Of a stretch of DNA of 64,000 nucleotides, positions 7,345 to 16,374 are shown piece by piece. Positions within the stretch are counted from its first letter, which is position 1. Each line of letters begins with the position of its first letter. Below the pieces are notes generated by a model. That model had not been told where the DNA came from, searched no databases, and saw only the letters and a program-made list of their open reading frames with translations. Both the position numbers and the translations under genes were made by a program. Origin of the DNA: Nonomuraea rhodomycinica (lineage in GTDB: Bacteria; Actinomycetota; Actinomycetes; Streptosporangiales; Streptosporangiaceae); NCBI RefSeq assembly GCF_013363995.1, contig NZ_JABWGO010000006.1, forward strand, positions 227,481 through 291,480. The letters are read 5' to 3'.

Positions 7345-9489
7345 GTGCATGAGGAGGAGAGGGCAGAGCTCCTGGCCGTCGCCGAGCGTACGGCAGCCGG
7401 TGCCAGCACCGCCGTCATCGTGTACGGCGAGCCGGGCATCGGCAAGACCACGCTGCTGAACGGCGTGCCGGCGACGATACGGATCGGCGGGATCGAGGCA
7501 GAGGCGGCCCTGCCGTACGCGGCGCTGGACAGGCTGCTGCGCCTCGCGCGGATCGAGGCACTGCCGCACGTCCTGCGGGATCTGGTGACCCGGCCGGAGG
7601 AAGACCCGTACCTGGTCGGCCTCGCGATCGTCACTCTGCTGTCGGGCCTGGCCCCCGTGACGGTCGTGATCGACGACGCGCATCGGCTCGACCGGCAGTC
7701 GACCGAGGCGCTGCTGTTTGCCGCGAGACGGCTGGATGCCGATGGCATCGCCATGATCTTCGCCGCCGAGCACGGTTGCGACGCGCCCGGTCTGCGCGCA
7801 CTCGCCGTGGATCGCTCGGCGCGCGCGGCGGGCCTGCTGGACGGCATCGAGCTGAATCCGCAGGTGAAAGTCAGGCTCCTGCAGGAGGCGGACGGCAATC
7901 CGTTGGCGCTGCTGGAGTTCGCCCGCGCGCTCACTGCCGAGCAACGCCTCGGCCAGGTCTTGCCCGTGTCTGTGCTGCCCGCGAGCAACGCCGTGCTGGC
8001 CAGGTTCGGACATCGCCTCGCCACGGCCGTGCCGTACGAGAGCCGGTTGTTGCTGACCCTGGCCGCCGCCGAGCGGGACGGCGACCTGGCGACCGTCATG
8101 TCCGCCGCGGCGGCGCTCGGCTTGTCGGAACGCGACCTGGCCGGAGCCGAAGGGGCGCTGAGGGTGAGCGGGATACGGCTCGCTTTCCGCCATCCCTTGG
8201 AGCGCAGCGCGGCCTACTACCTGGTCCCGCTGACCGACCGGCTGCGGGTTCATCGCGTGCTGGCGGAGATGAGCGCGGATCCGATCCGCCGCCTCGGACA
8301 CCTCACCGCTGCCACGCTCACCCCCGACGAGCAGGTCGCGGCCGAGCTGGAAGATCTTGCACGGCGCGCCGATCCGGCACTCGCGGCCTGCATGCTCGAC
8401 CACGCGGCGCAGATCAGCCCGGTTCCGGCGGAGCGGACCCGGCGCAGCAGCGAGGCGGCGAGGAACTTGCTGCGCTCCGACGACTACGAGCGCGCGTTGC
8501 CGCGCTTGGCCGGGCGCGCCAGCGTCCGCGACGCCCTGCTCGCCGGAGACGAGCAGGCCGCCCTGGCCCTGGCGACCAACCAGATCGACCAGCTGCGCGA
8601 GCGCGGCACGCTGGGCGAGTTGCCCGGCATCCTGGGCCTGCTCGCACAGGCCCAGATCGCGGCCGGCCAGTACGGCGAGGCCCGGGCCGCCCTCGACGAG
8701 GCGGCCGAGATCGCCGGCGCCACTGGTGGGAGCGAGCCGTCCGCCGAGCTGCTGGCGGAGATCGCCGCCATCCAGGGAGACGCCTCGGGACAGCCGGGGC
8801 TACTGGCGCTGGGGCGGGGCCGCTACGAGGAGGCGCTCCCACACCTGCAGGCGGCCTGGCGGGCACGGCCCGAGGCCATGACGGTCGCCGCCGACCTGGT
8901 GGAGGCCGCGGTCCGGGCGGGCCGGCCGGAACTCGCCGCCGAACCGCTGGACCGGCTCACTGCCTGGGCCCGGGCTGGAGGCCGGCCCTGGGCCCAGGCT
9001 GTCGCGCTTCGTGCCCGCGCTCTGGTGTCCCCCGCGGAGGAGGCGGGGGAGCTCCTGGCGAGAGCCGTCCACCTGCACGAAGGGGCAGGCCGACCGTTCG
9101 AGCGGGCACGGACGGCGCTGCTGTTCGGCCAGTGGTTGCGACGAGCGGGACGCAAGGCCGACTCGAGGCAGCCCCTGCAGTTGGCCGCGGAACAGTTCGC
9201 CCGCCTCGGCGCCACGCCGTGGGCCGAGCGTGCCCGCGGTGAACTGCGCGCGGCAGGAGCGCCGGCCATGACCGCCGTCTCGCCGGACGAGGACCCGCTC
9301 GGTGGGCTGACTCCGCAGGAGCGCCGGATCGTCCGGCTGGCCGCAGCAGGTGTCAGCAACCGCGAGATCGCTGCGCAGCTCTTCCTCAGCACCCGCACGG
9401 TTGAATACCACCTCTACCGCGCCTACCCCAAGCTCGGCGTCAACTCGCGCCAAGATCTTCGCCGGAAGATCTCCCGGCGAAGTTCTTGA
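7345..9489 (+). CDS. ATP-binding LuxR family transcriptional regulator (LAL type)
   Basis: 714 residues from a GTG. Walker A GEPGIGKTTLL is at about 32-42 and Walker B VTVVIDDAHRLD at about 110. The middle is helical repeat (TPR-like). The C-terminus carries a LuxR HTH: LTPQERRIVRLAAAGVSNRE through STRTVEYHLYRAYPKLGV. The ATPase domain is short compared with usual LAL proteins of about 900 residues, and the residues between Walker A and the next beta-strand look compressed. It diverges from the OYE/hemerythrin operon. The long upstream extension of the frame overlaps OYE and is rejected. Confidence 0.85.
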   Translation: MHEEERAELLAVAERTAAGASTAVIVYGEPGIGKTTLLNGVPATIRIGGIEAEAALPYAALDRLLRLARIEALPHVLRDLVTRPEEDPYLVGLAIVTLLSGLAPVTVVIDDAHRLDRQSTEALLFAARRLDADGIAMIFAAEHGCDAPGLRALAVDRSARAAGLLDGIELNPQVKVRLLQEADGNPLALLEFARALTAEQRLGQVLPVSVLPASNAVLARFGHRLATAVPYESRLLLTLAAAERDGDLATVMSAAAALGLSERDLAGAEGALRVSGIRLAFRHPLERSAAYYLVPLTDRLRVHRVLAEMSADPIRRLGHLTAATLTPDEQVAAELEDLARRADPALAACMLDHAAQISPVPAERTRRSSEAARNLLRSDDYERALPRLAGRASVRDALLAGDEQAALALATNQIDQLRERGTLGELPGILGLLAQAQIAAGQYGEARAALDEAAEIAGATGGSEPSAELLAEIAAIQGDASGQPGLLALGRGRYEEALPHLQAAWRARPEAMTVAADLVEAAVRAGRPELAAEPLDRLTAWARAGGRPWAQAVALRARALVSPAEEAGELLARAVHLHEGAGRPFERARTALLFGQWLRRAGRKADSRQPLQLAAEQFARLGATPWAERARGELRAAGAPAMTAVSPDEDPLGGLTPQERRIVRLAAAGVSNREIAAQLFLSTRTVEYHLYRAYPKLGVNSRQDLRRKISRRSS

Positions 9490-9504
9490 GCAGAAAGAGG
9501 TGCA

Positions 9505-9535
9505 GCTTGCGTGCTGTCCGACCCAGCACGCAAGC
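9505..9535 (+). terminator. Stem-loop after LuxR gene
   Basis: GCTTGCGTGCTG and CAGCACGCAAGC are perfect 12-bp arms around a 7-nt loop, 15 bp after the stop. No T-run follows, as is common for actinobacterial terminators. Confidence 0.7.
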
Positions 9536-9565
9536 ACATCGACGGTGCTACCGGCGTCCGACCTA

Positions 9566-9602
9566 CGGGAAGCGATCATTCGGCAGGCGGGAAGCGATCT
9601 CA
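9566..9602 (+). repeat. Dispersed repeat, tandem copies 4 and 5
   Basis: CGGGAAGCGATCATT at 9566-9580 and CGGGAAGCGATCTCA at 9588-9602, again with a 22-bp period, 77 bp after the LuxR stop. Confidence 0.65.
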
Positions 9603-9664
9603 GTCGGATTCTCCACCCGTGTCGGCTGTCGCCGAGGACGGTGTTCACGGTCTGGGCTCCCTCG

Positions 9665-9790
9665 GTGATTCTGTGCGGCTTGGCTCACGTGGTGCTGCCT
9701 GAGAGCCTCAGCCGCCGGCTTGGGCAGTTCCAGCGTGCGCCGCGATGTGCGGGTCTCCTCGGTGCGGATGCCGGTGGTGAGGCTGATCAC
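9665..9790 (-). pseudogene. Tyrosine-recombinase (integrase) remnant
   Basis: The frame reads ISLTTGIRTEE directly joined to TRTSRRTLELPKPAAEALRQ. In actinobacterial phage/plasmid integrases these two motifs (…LTTGIRTEEARAL… and …KTRTSRRTLELP…) are separated by some 50 residues, so an internal deletion is inferred. A stop precedes the segment and no catalytic R-H-R-Y block follows. It sits in the 422-bp interval between the LuxR and LacI genes, which otherwise holds the stem-loop and the repeat pair. Confidence 0.55.
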
Positions 9791-9911
9791 CCGTACGGGA
9801 GGCAGGGTCGTTCAGTCCTGTTCGACCTCCCGGGTGATCGTCAGGGCCTCTTCGGACGCCGCAGGAGCCGCCCGTCTAAGCCTTCACCTCCTGGTATGTA
9901 CGCTTACCGAT

Positions 9912-10925
9912 GTGACCCGCCGCTCGCACACCCGTCCTCCCGTCCTCGCGGACGTGGCGAGGGCGGCCGGCGTGTCCGTCCCCACGGTGTCTCGGGTGCT
10001 GAGCGGGTCCGCGCCGGTGAGCGCCGATAAGCGCAGGCAGGTCCTGCGCGCGATCCAGGAGCTGGGATACCGTCCCAACGCCGCGGCGCGTGCCCTGGCG
10101 ACCGGCAAACGCTCGATCATCAGCGTGCTGACCAGCGACACCACCAGGTACGGCTACGCCAGCGCGATTCGCGGGATCGAGGAGGCCGCCCGCGCGGTCG
10201 GCCTGGTGGTCGCCCTCACGCTGCTGGACGGCGACGACGAGGAGTCGGCGCGGGTCGCCGTGGACCTCGCGCTCGGCCAGCCGCTCGCCGGGGTGATCGT
10301 GCTCGAGTTCGACATCCAGGGCAGCCGGGCGCTGGCCGCCCTGCCCGAGACGATCCCCGTGGCGGCGGTCTCCTCCGCAGGGCAGGGGAGGAGCGTCCCG
10401 CGGGCCCTGTTCGACGACCACGCGGGCGCCCGTGACGCGACCAACTACCTGCTCGGCCTGGGCCATCGCACCGTGCACCACGTGGGGATACCGGCGTCCG
10501 GCAGGCCGAGCGGGCGGCTGCTGGGCTGGCGGGAGGCCCTGGAGGCGGCGGGAGCTCCGGTTCCGGAGATCGTGGAGAGCGACGAGACCCCTCGCTCGGG
10601 CCTCCAGGCCGGTGCGTACCTCGCCAGGCGCGGCGACGTGACCGCGGTGCTGTGCGGGAACGATGAGATCGCCTTCGGCGTGATCAAGGCGTTCCAGGAC
10701 GAGGGACTCCGGGTCCCCGAGGACGTCAGCGTCGTCGGCTTCGACGACCACCCGCTGGCGGAGATCTGGACGCCGTCGCTGACCACGATGCGCCAGGACT
10801 TCGCCGAACTGGGACGCATGGCGGTCGACTTCCTGCTCGGTCGGCTGGCCGGCGTGCCCGTCGAGGCGCCGCACTCAACCCCGCGCCTCGTCATGCGCAA
10901 GAGCGCGGCTCCCCCCGCCCGCTGA
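9912..10925 (+). CDS. LacI family transcriptional regulator
   Basis: 337 residues from a GTG giving VTRRSHTRPPVLADVARAAG, followed by the HTH (GVSVPTVSRVLSGSAPVS), the hinge helix (NAAARALATGKRS) and a periplasmic-binding-protein-like sugar domain with the family C-terminal landmark SVVGFDDHPLAEIWTPSLTT. It precedes the galactoside gene set on the same strand. Near-identical operator-like sequences flank the next promoter, so it probably represses the locus until an alpha-galactoside or derivative binds (inference). An upstream frame extension passes through the integrase relic and is rejected. Confidence 0.92.
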   Translation: MTRRSHTRPPVLADVARAAGVSVPTVSRVLSGSAPVSADKRRQVLRAIQELGYRPNAAARALATGKRSIISVLTSDTTRYGYASAIRGIEEAARAVGLVVALTLLDGDDEESARVAVDLALGQPLAGVIVLEFDIQGSRALAALPETIPVAAVSSAGQGRSVPRALFDDHAGARDATNYLLGLGHRTVHHVGIPASGRPSGRLLGWREALEAAGAPVPEIVESDETPRSGLQAGAYLARRGDVTAVLCGNDEIAFGVIKAFQDEGLRVPEDVSVVGFDDHPLAEIWTPSLTTMRQDFAELGRMAVDFLLGRLAGVPVEAPHSTPRLVMRKSAAPPAR

Positions 10926-10937
10926 GGCTCACGTTTC

Positions 10938-10997
10938 GAAAGCGTTATCAGAGCATTTCCCCTGGCACCCTTGCGGCCTTCCTTGATAAACGCTTTC
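10938..10997. promoter_or_regulatory. Two LacI-type operator candidates
   Basis: GAAAGCGTTATCA (10938-10950) and, in the opposite orientation, TGATAAACGCTTTC (10984-10997) differ only by one extra A. They flank the short leader region of the alpha-galactosidase gene. Confidence 0.6.
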
Positions 10998-11036
10998 ATG
11001 ACTGAACCGCACTATATGTCCGGCTTAAGGAACGTG

Positions 11037-13160
11037 ATGACGAGCAGAACCATCCAGTGGCGTCCCGGCTCCCTGGAGCTGGTCCTCGATCGACCCGAGG
11101 ACGCTCCGATCCGCATCGCGAGGCTCGGGACCGCGTCACCCGCACCGGGCGAGGTGCTCCTCTCCCGGGTGCAGCCGCTGGTCGAGCTGATGGTTCTGGG
11201 GGAGGGCCGGGCGCTGTCCAACACCCGGTTCAGCGACACCGCCGCGGGATCGCGGCTCCGCTTCGCGGACGCCGTCGAGCGCGCGGACGGCGACTGGCGC
11301 GAGCTGCGCGTGAGGCAGCGTGACGAGATGACCGGACTGGAGGCCACCAGCGTCTTCCGCGCCAGGACGGACGTCCCGGCCGTCCAGACCTGGACCGAGG
11401 TCACCAACACCGGGCCGCTTCCCCGCGTGCTGCAGATGGTCTCGTCCTTCGCCTCCGGCGCGCTGGCCGAGACGCCGGACGACGGCGACCTGGTCCTGTG
11501 GCGGGCGCGTACTGACTGGTGCGCCGAGGGCAGGTGGGCGGGCATCCCGTTGTCGGGTCCGGACGGGCTGGCGGACATCAACAGCGAACTGCACGGGCAC
11601 GACGGTCGGGGCGCGCTCGTCACGGTGAGCAAGAGCACCTGGTCCTCGGGCGAGTACCTGCCGACCGGCGTCCTGGCCGACGCCCGCACCGGCCGGGCCT
11701 GGGGCTGGCAGATCGAGCACAACGGCGCCTGGCGCTGGGAAGTGGACCGCCGCCGCGGCGGGGCCAACGCCGTCGCCCTCGTACTGAGCGGTCCCACGGA
11801 CCTCGACCACCAGTGGAGCACCCGTCTGGCCCCGGGCGAGCGGTTCGTCACCGTTCCCGTGTCCGTCGCCGTGTCCGACGAGGGCCACCAGGGAGCGCTG
11901 GCCGCCCTCACCCGGCAGCGCAGGGCGATCCGCCGCGCGCATTCCGCGGGGGACGCGCTGCCAGTCGTCTTCAACGACTACATGAACACCCTGATGGGAG
12001 ACCCGACCACCGAGCGCCTGCTGCCGCTCGTCGACGCCGCCGCCGAGGCAGGCGCGGAGTACTTCTGCGTCGACGCGGGCTGGTACGACGACGGCGGGAA
12101 CTGGTGGGACAGCGTGGGTGAGTGGCGCTCCTCGGCCGGCCGCTTCCCCGACGGCGGGCTCGCCCGGGTCTTCGACCACGTCAGGGCCAGGGGCATGCGC
12201 CCCGGCCTGTGGCTGGAGCCGGAGGTCGTCGGCGTGCGCAGCCCGGTCGCCGCGCTGCTGCCCGACGAGGCGTTTCTGAGCCGGAACGGCGAGCGCGTCG
12301 TCGAGCACGGCAGGTACTTCCTCGACTTGCGCCACTCCTCGGCCAGGAAGCACCTGGACGAGGTGATCGACCGGCTGGTACACGGCTACGGAGCCGGATA
12401 CTTCAAGCTCGACTACAACGTCACCCCGGGACCGGGCACCGACAGGGACGCGCTCCAGCCGGGCGAGGGACTGCTCGCACTCAACCGCGCCCATCTGGAA
12501 TGGCTCGACGACCTGCTCGACCGGCACCCGGAGGTGATCTTCGAGAACTGCGCCTCGGGCGCGATGCGGGCCGACTACGCCCTGCTGTCCCGCCTCCAGC
12601 TGCAGTCGACCTCGGATCAGCAGGATTCTCGCCTCTACGCCGCCATCGCGGCCTCCGCGCCCGCCTCGGTGCTCCCCGAGCAGGCGGGCAACTGGGCCTA
12701 CCCGCAGCCCGGGATGCCCGCGGAGGAGCTGGCCTTCACCATGGTCAACGGCCTGGCGGGGCGGCTCTACCTTTCCGGTCACCTCGACGGGATGAGCCCC
12801 GCCGAGCGCGAGCTCGTCGCGGACGGGGTGGCAGTGCACAAGCGCATCAGGGCCGAGATCGCCGCGGCCGAGCCGTTCTGGCCGCTGGGGCTGCCCGCGT
12901 GGTCCGACGACGTGGTCGCGCTGGGCCTGCGCACCGGCGAGACGGTGCTCCTGGCCGTGTGGCAGCGAGACGGCGGGCCGCACGACATCCAGCTCGACCT
13001 GCCCGGCCTGCGCGGGCGCGGCCTCCGCGTGGAGACCGAATACCCGGCTGCACTGCCCAGCTGGCAGCAGCGCTGGGAGGCCCCCGCCGCGCGGCTCACG
13101 CTCCGCCCCGCCGTACCCGGAGCGACCGCACGCCTGCTCCGCCTCCAGCCGACAGATTGA
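11037..13160 (+). CDS. Alpha-galactosidase, glycoside hydrolase family 36
   Basis: 707 residues, the usual GH36 length. An N-terminal beta-supersandwich (1 to about 300) precedes the TIM barrel. The catalytic nucleophile Asp lies in GYFKLDYNV and the acid/base Asp in the SxxD-type motif QSTSDQQDS; the upstream CVDAGWYDDGGNWW segment binds the sugar. It hydrolyses terminal alpha-1,6-galactosides such as melibiose or raffinose. No signal peptide, so the sugar must be imported first, which fits the ABC transporter genes downstream. The ATG at 11037 has AAGGA five bases before it; an in-frame ATG at 10998 overlaps the operator and is less likely. Confidence 0.92.
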   Translation: MTSRTIQWRPGSLELVLDRPEDAPIRIARLGTASPAPGEVLLSRVQPLVELMVLGEGRALSNTRFSDTAAGSRLRFADAVERADGDWRELRVRQRDEMTGLEATSVFRARTDVPAVQTWTEVTNTGPLPRVLQMVSSFASGALAETPDDGDLVLWRARTDWCAEGRWAGIPLSGPDGLADINSELHGHDGRGALVTVSKSTWSSGEYLPTGVLADARTGRAWGWQIEHNGAWRWEVDRRRGGANAVALVLSGPTDLDHQWSTRLAPGERFVTVPVSVAVSDEGHQGALAALTRQRRAIRRAHSAGDALPVVFNDYMNTLMGDPTTERLLPLVDAAAEAGAEYFCVDAGWYDDGGNWWDSVGEWRSSAGRFPDGGLARVFDHVRARGMRPGLWLEPEVVGVRSPVAALLPDEAFLSRNGERVVEHGRYFLDLRHSSARKHLDEVIDRLVHGYGAGYFKLDYNVTPGPGTDRDALQPGEGLLALNRAHLEWLDDLLDRHPEVIFENCASGAMRADYALLSRLQLQSTSDQQDSRLYAAIAASAPASVLPEQAGNWAYPQPGMPAEELAFTMVNGLAGRLYLSGHLDGMSPAERELVADGVAVHKRIRAEIAAAEPFWPLGLPAWSDDVVALGLRTGETVLLAVWQRDGGPHDIQLDLPGLRGRGLRVETEYPAALPSWQQRWEAPAARLTLRPAVPGATARLLRLQPTD

Positions 13161-13169
13161 ACCCTTCAG

Positions 13170-13183
13170 TGTTAACGCTCACA
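13170..13183. promoter_or_regulatory. Third LacI-type operator candidate
   Basis: TGTTAACGCTCACA fits TGTnAnCGnTnACA, an interrupted palindrome typical of LacI-family sites, just before the solute-binding protein gene. Confidence 0.5.
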
Positions 13184-13203
13184 CCCCCCAACCGAGGAGA
13201 ATC

Positions 13204-14520
13204 ATGAAGACGCGAGGTCTTTCCCGTACGGCTGCCGTCATGTGCGGCGCGCTGTTGCTGGCCGGCTGTTCTGCGGGCAACCCCGAGACGTCCTCCGCTC
13301 CAGCCGCAGCGACCGCGTGGCCCGACCCGGGCGCGTCCCTGCAGGGGGTGACGCTCACCCTGTGGATGTCGACGCAGACCGCCTCGATGGCCGACGACGT
13401 CATCAAGGCGTTCGAGGCCAAGACCGGAGCGAAGGTCAACAAGGTCGTCATCCCCGACGTCTACGAGACCAACGCGCCGACCAAGCTGGCCACGGGCGCC
13501 AAGCCGGATCTGGCCACCTGGCAGCCGACCGGCAGCATGCTCGCGCTCCTCAAGCCCGCCACCGACCTGCAGAGCCTGGACGGCGCGCCGTGGCTGGCCA
13601 AGCAGACGCCGGCCATCCAGAAACTGGGCCTGGTCGACGGCCGCCACTACGCGGCCTTCGTCAACGTTCCCTCGGTCCTCGGGATCTTCTACAACAAGGC
13701 CGTGTTCCAGAAGGCGGGCATCACGGACACACCGACGAACTTCCAGGAGTTGCTTGCCGACGCTCAGAAGATCAAGGCGACGGGGGTGGCGCCGTTCTTC
13801 GGCGCAGCCGGCGATCAGTGGCCGACCCAGTGGTGGCCGCAGGTCCTGCTGGCCGAGGCGTCGAAGAGCGGCCTGTGGGAGCGGGTCAGCCAGAACAAGG
13901 AGAAGTTCACCGATCCGACGATCCTCGGCGCCGTCGAGCAGTTCCAGGACATGGTGAAGCAGGGTCTGTTCAACAAGGACGACAAGACCTCCAAGTACAC
14001 CGAGTCGGGCCCGGCCCTGCTCAAGGGCAAGGCGGCGATGGTGCTGCAGCTCACCTCGTTCGCGTCGCTGATGCAGTCGACGGCGGACACGGCGACCATC
14101 GACCGGGAGATCGGCTGGTTCCCCATCTCCAAGGACGGCAACCTCGCCACGTCGGTGCCCGGCGGCGACAACGCGCTGGTCGCCTTCAAGAGCGGAGATG
14201 CCAAGCGGGAGGCGGGCGCCCGGCAGTTCCTGCGGTTCTGGCTGGAGACCTACTACCCCGAGTACGTGAAGTCGGCGGGCACCGTGTCGATCGAGCCCGC
14301 CGTACCGGCTCCTGACGGGGTGCCGGAGGTCGTGAAGCAGGCCACGGCCGCGCTGGACGACGCGGCCGGTTCGATGCAGCAGAACGCGGCGGTGAACCCG
14401 GACTTCTACGTGAACCTGGCGAACATGGTCAACGGAACCATGACCCCCGAACAGGTGACCTCCACGACGCAGTCCCAGTTCGCCCAGCTCGCGCAGGCAC
14501 TTGGGATCAAGGGCTTCTGA
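13204..14520 (+). CDS. Sugar ABC transporter substrate-binding lipoprotein
   Basis: 438 residues. A lipoprotein signal with lipobox LLAGC (Cys about 22) is followed by a low-complexity linker and a family-1 solute-binding domain (VTLTLWMSTQTASMADDVIK, VPSVLGIFYNKAVFQKAGIT, PGGDNALVAFKSGDAKREAG). It is membrane-anchored and captures an oligosaccharide. GAGGAGA lies before the ATG. It is followed eight bases later by the permease genes and preceded by alpha-galactosidase, so an alpha-galactoside is the likely ligand. Confidence 0.93.
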   Translation: MKTRGLSRTAAVMCGALLLAGCSAGNPETSSAPAAATAWPDPGASLQGVTLTLWMSTQTASMADDVIKAFEAKTGAKVNKVVIPDVYETNAPTKLATGAKPDLATWQPTGSMLALLKPATDLQSLDGAPWLAKQTPAIQKLGLVDGRHYAAFVNVPSVLGIFYNKAVFQKAGITDTPTNFQELLADAQKIKATGVAPFFGAAGDQWPTQWWPQVLLAEASKSGLWERVSQNKEKFTDPTILGAVEQFQDMVKQGLFNKDDKTSKYTESGPALLKGKAAMVLQLTSFASLMQSTADTATIDREIGWFPISKDGNLATSVPGGDNALVAFKSGDAKREAGARQFLRFWLETYYPEYVKSAGTVSIEPAVPAPDGVPEVVKQATAALDDAAGSMQQNAAVNPDFYVNLANMVNGTMTPEQVTSTTQSQFAQLAQALGIKGF

Positions 14521-14527
14521 CGGCCGC

Positions 14528-15427
14528 ATGATCTCCTCTCTCTCGACCGGTCGCCCGCCGCGGCGAGCGGTGCTGTACCCGAGCTGGTTCCTGGCCCCGG
14601 CGTTCGCCGTGCTGGCCGTCTTCTTCTTCCTGCCGACCGTATTCAACTTCGTCTATGCGTTCACCGACTGGTCGGCCTTCCACAACGACATCCGCCCGGT
14701 GGGGCTGGCGAACGTCGAGGCCGTGCTGTCCAACGGCGCCCTGCTGTCGTCGCTGCGGATCACCATCGTCTACGCCTTCCTGGTCGCGATCATGCAGACC
14801 GGGTTCGGGCTCGGGCTCGCCCTGCTGCTGGAGCGCGACACCCGGATCAACCGGTTCGCCAGGGTCGTCTTCTTCATCCCGGTGCTGATGTCGGCTCTGG
14901 CGGTGGGGTACACCTTCCAGGCGCTCCTCAAGCCCGACGGTCCGGTCAACGGCTTCCTCGGCGCGCTCGCCGGCCAGGACGTGACGATCCCGTGGCTCGG
15001 CAGCACCACCTGGACGGTGGTGACGGTGGCCTTCGTGAACTCCTGGAAGTGGATGGGGCTGGCGATGGTGATCTTCCTCGCCGGTCTCAAGACGATCCCC
15101 GCCGACGTGCTGGAGGCGGCCAGGATCGACGGGGCCGGCAGGTGGAGGACCTTCCGGTCGGTCAGGTTCCCGCTGATCGCCCCCGCTGTGACCTTCAACG
15201 TCGCGACCGCGCTGCTGGGCTCCTTCAACGGGTTCGACACGATCCTGGCCACCACCGGGGGAGGGCCCGCCCAGCAGACCGAGGTGCTCGACATCTACAT
15301 CTTCCGCGTCTACGGCAACGGCCTGTTCGCCCAGGCGACCACGATGAGCCTCGCGCTCCTCCTCCTGGTCACCCTGCTGGCCTTCCCCGTCATCGGATAC
15401 CTGCGCAAGAGGGAGCGCGTCCTGTGA
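14528..15427 (+). CDS. Sugar ABC transporter permease (MalF/UgpA-like)
   Basis: 299 residues, six predicted membrane spans starting with WFLAPAFAVLAVFFFLPTVF. The cytoplasmic EAA loop reads VLEAARIDGAGRWRTFRSVR and would contact a shared ATPase. It begins seven bases after the binding-protein stop and its TGA overlaps the next GTG (GTGA), so the pair is translationally coupled. It forms the import channel with the following gene. The ribosome-binding site is weak, consistent with coupling. Confidence 0.93.
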   Translation: MISSLSTGRPPRRAVLYPSWFLAPAFAVLAVFFFLPTVFNFVYAFTDWSAFHNDIRPVGLANVEAVLSNGALLSSLRITIVYAFLVAIMQTGFGLGLALLLERDTRINRFARVVFFIPVLMSALAVGYTFQALLKPDGPVNGFLGALAGQDVTIPWLGSTTWTVVTVAFVNSWKWMGLAMVIFLAGLKTIPADVLEAARIDGAGRWRTFRSVRFPLIAPAVTFNVATALLGSFNGFDTILATTGGGPAQQTEVLDIYIFRVYGNGLFAQATTMSLALLLLVTLLAFPVIGYLRKRERVL

Positions 15428-16245
15428 GGATCTCTCGCTTCGTCCACCCGGCCGTCGTCCTCGTCCTGGCCGCCGTGGTCATCGGGATCCCGCTGTGGCT
15501 GGCCCTGGTGACCTCGGCCAAGTCGCAGGGTGAGGCGAACCTGCCCGACCTGTCGCTCCCGCGGGTGTGGCACCTGTGGGAGAACTACTCCCAGGCGTTC
15601 ACGCAGGGCCGCGTGGTGTGGGGGCTGTTCGGCAGCCTGCTGGTGATGGTGCCGTCCGTGGCCGGGGTGCTGATCTTCGGCTCGCTGGCCTCCTGGGTGC
15701 TCGCCCGGCGGGCGGGGCGCGCCATGGCCGTGCTCTACGCGGCCGCGATCAGCGGGATCATCCTGCCGCCCGCCGTCGTCACGATCGTGCTGCTGCTACG
15801 GCAACTCCACCTGGCCAGCACACCGATCGGGATGATGCTGGTCTACATGGGGATGTACATGTCGCTGGTGATCTTCTTCGTCACCGGTTTCGTGCGGACC
15901 ATACCGGTCGAGGTGGAGGAAGCGGCCCGCATGGACGGCGCACGGCCGCTCGGCATCTTCATCAAGGTCGTGCTGCCGCTGCTGCGCCCGGTCATCGCGA
16001 CCGCCACGATCTTCATCTGCCTCTACATCTGGAACGACGTCTTCTACGCCTTCTTCGTGCTCGGCGGCGGGACGTACTCGACGCTCCCGCTGAACCTGTA
16101 CTCGGTGGCGAGCAGCAACCTGTACCAGAACAACTGGAACCTCGTTTTCGCCTACGTCGTGCTCATGAGCCTGCCGCTGGTCGTCGTCTTCGTCATCGCC
16201 CAAAGACGGATCATCTCCGGCATCACTGGAGGAGCCGTCAAGTGA
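15424..16245 (+). CDS. Sugar ABC transporter permease (MalG-like)
   Basis: 273 residues from the GTG overlapping the previous stop. Six membrane spans; EAA loop VEEAARMDGARPLGIFIKVV. It is the second channel subunit. No ATP-binding subunit follows: the next gene is convergent. In actinobacteria such importers commonly borrow a shared MsiK-type ATPase encoded elsewhere, which is probably the case here. Confidence 0.93.
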   Translation: MRISRFVHPAVVLVLAAVVIGIPLWLALVTSAKSQGEANLPDLSLPRVWHLWENYSQAFTQGRVVWGLFGSLLVMVPSVAGVLIFGSLASWVLARRAGRAMAVLYAAAISGIILPPAVVTIVLLLRQLHLASTPIGMMLVYMGMYMSLVIFFVTGFVRTIPVEVEEAARMDGARPLGIFIKVVLPLLRPVIATATIFICLYIWNDVFYAFFVLGGGTYSTLPLNLYSVASSNLYQNNWNLVFAYVVLMSLPLVVVFVIAQRRIISGITGGAVK

Positions 16246-16374
16246 CGGTGGTCCGCTGCTGGTCGGGCTGCCCGTTGCCGGCCCAGATCTACGCCCACCG
16301 CCCGCCACAACAAGATCGCCGCTTGATCGCGTAAGGCGGCCTGGGCGCCATCGGGCCCCCGCTCCCTGCTCTGT

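Noticed and set aside
11136..12983. 615-codon minus-strand frame opposite alpha-galactosidase
   Set aside because: Antisense shadow typical of high-GC coding DNA; GH36 motifs on the plus strand are decisive.
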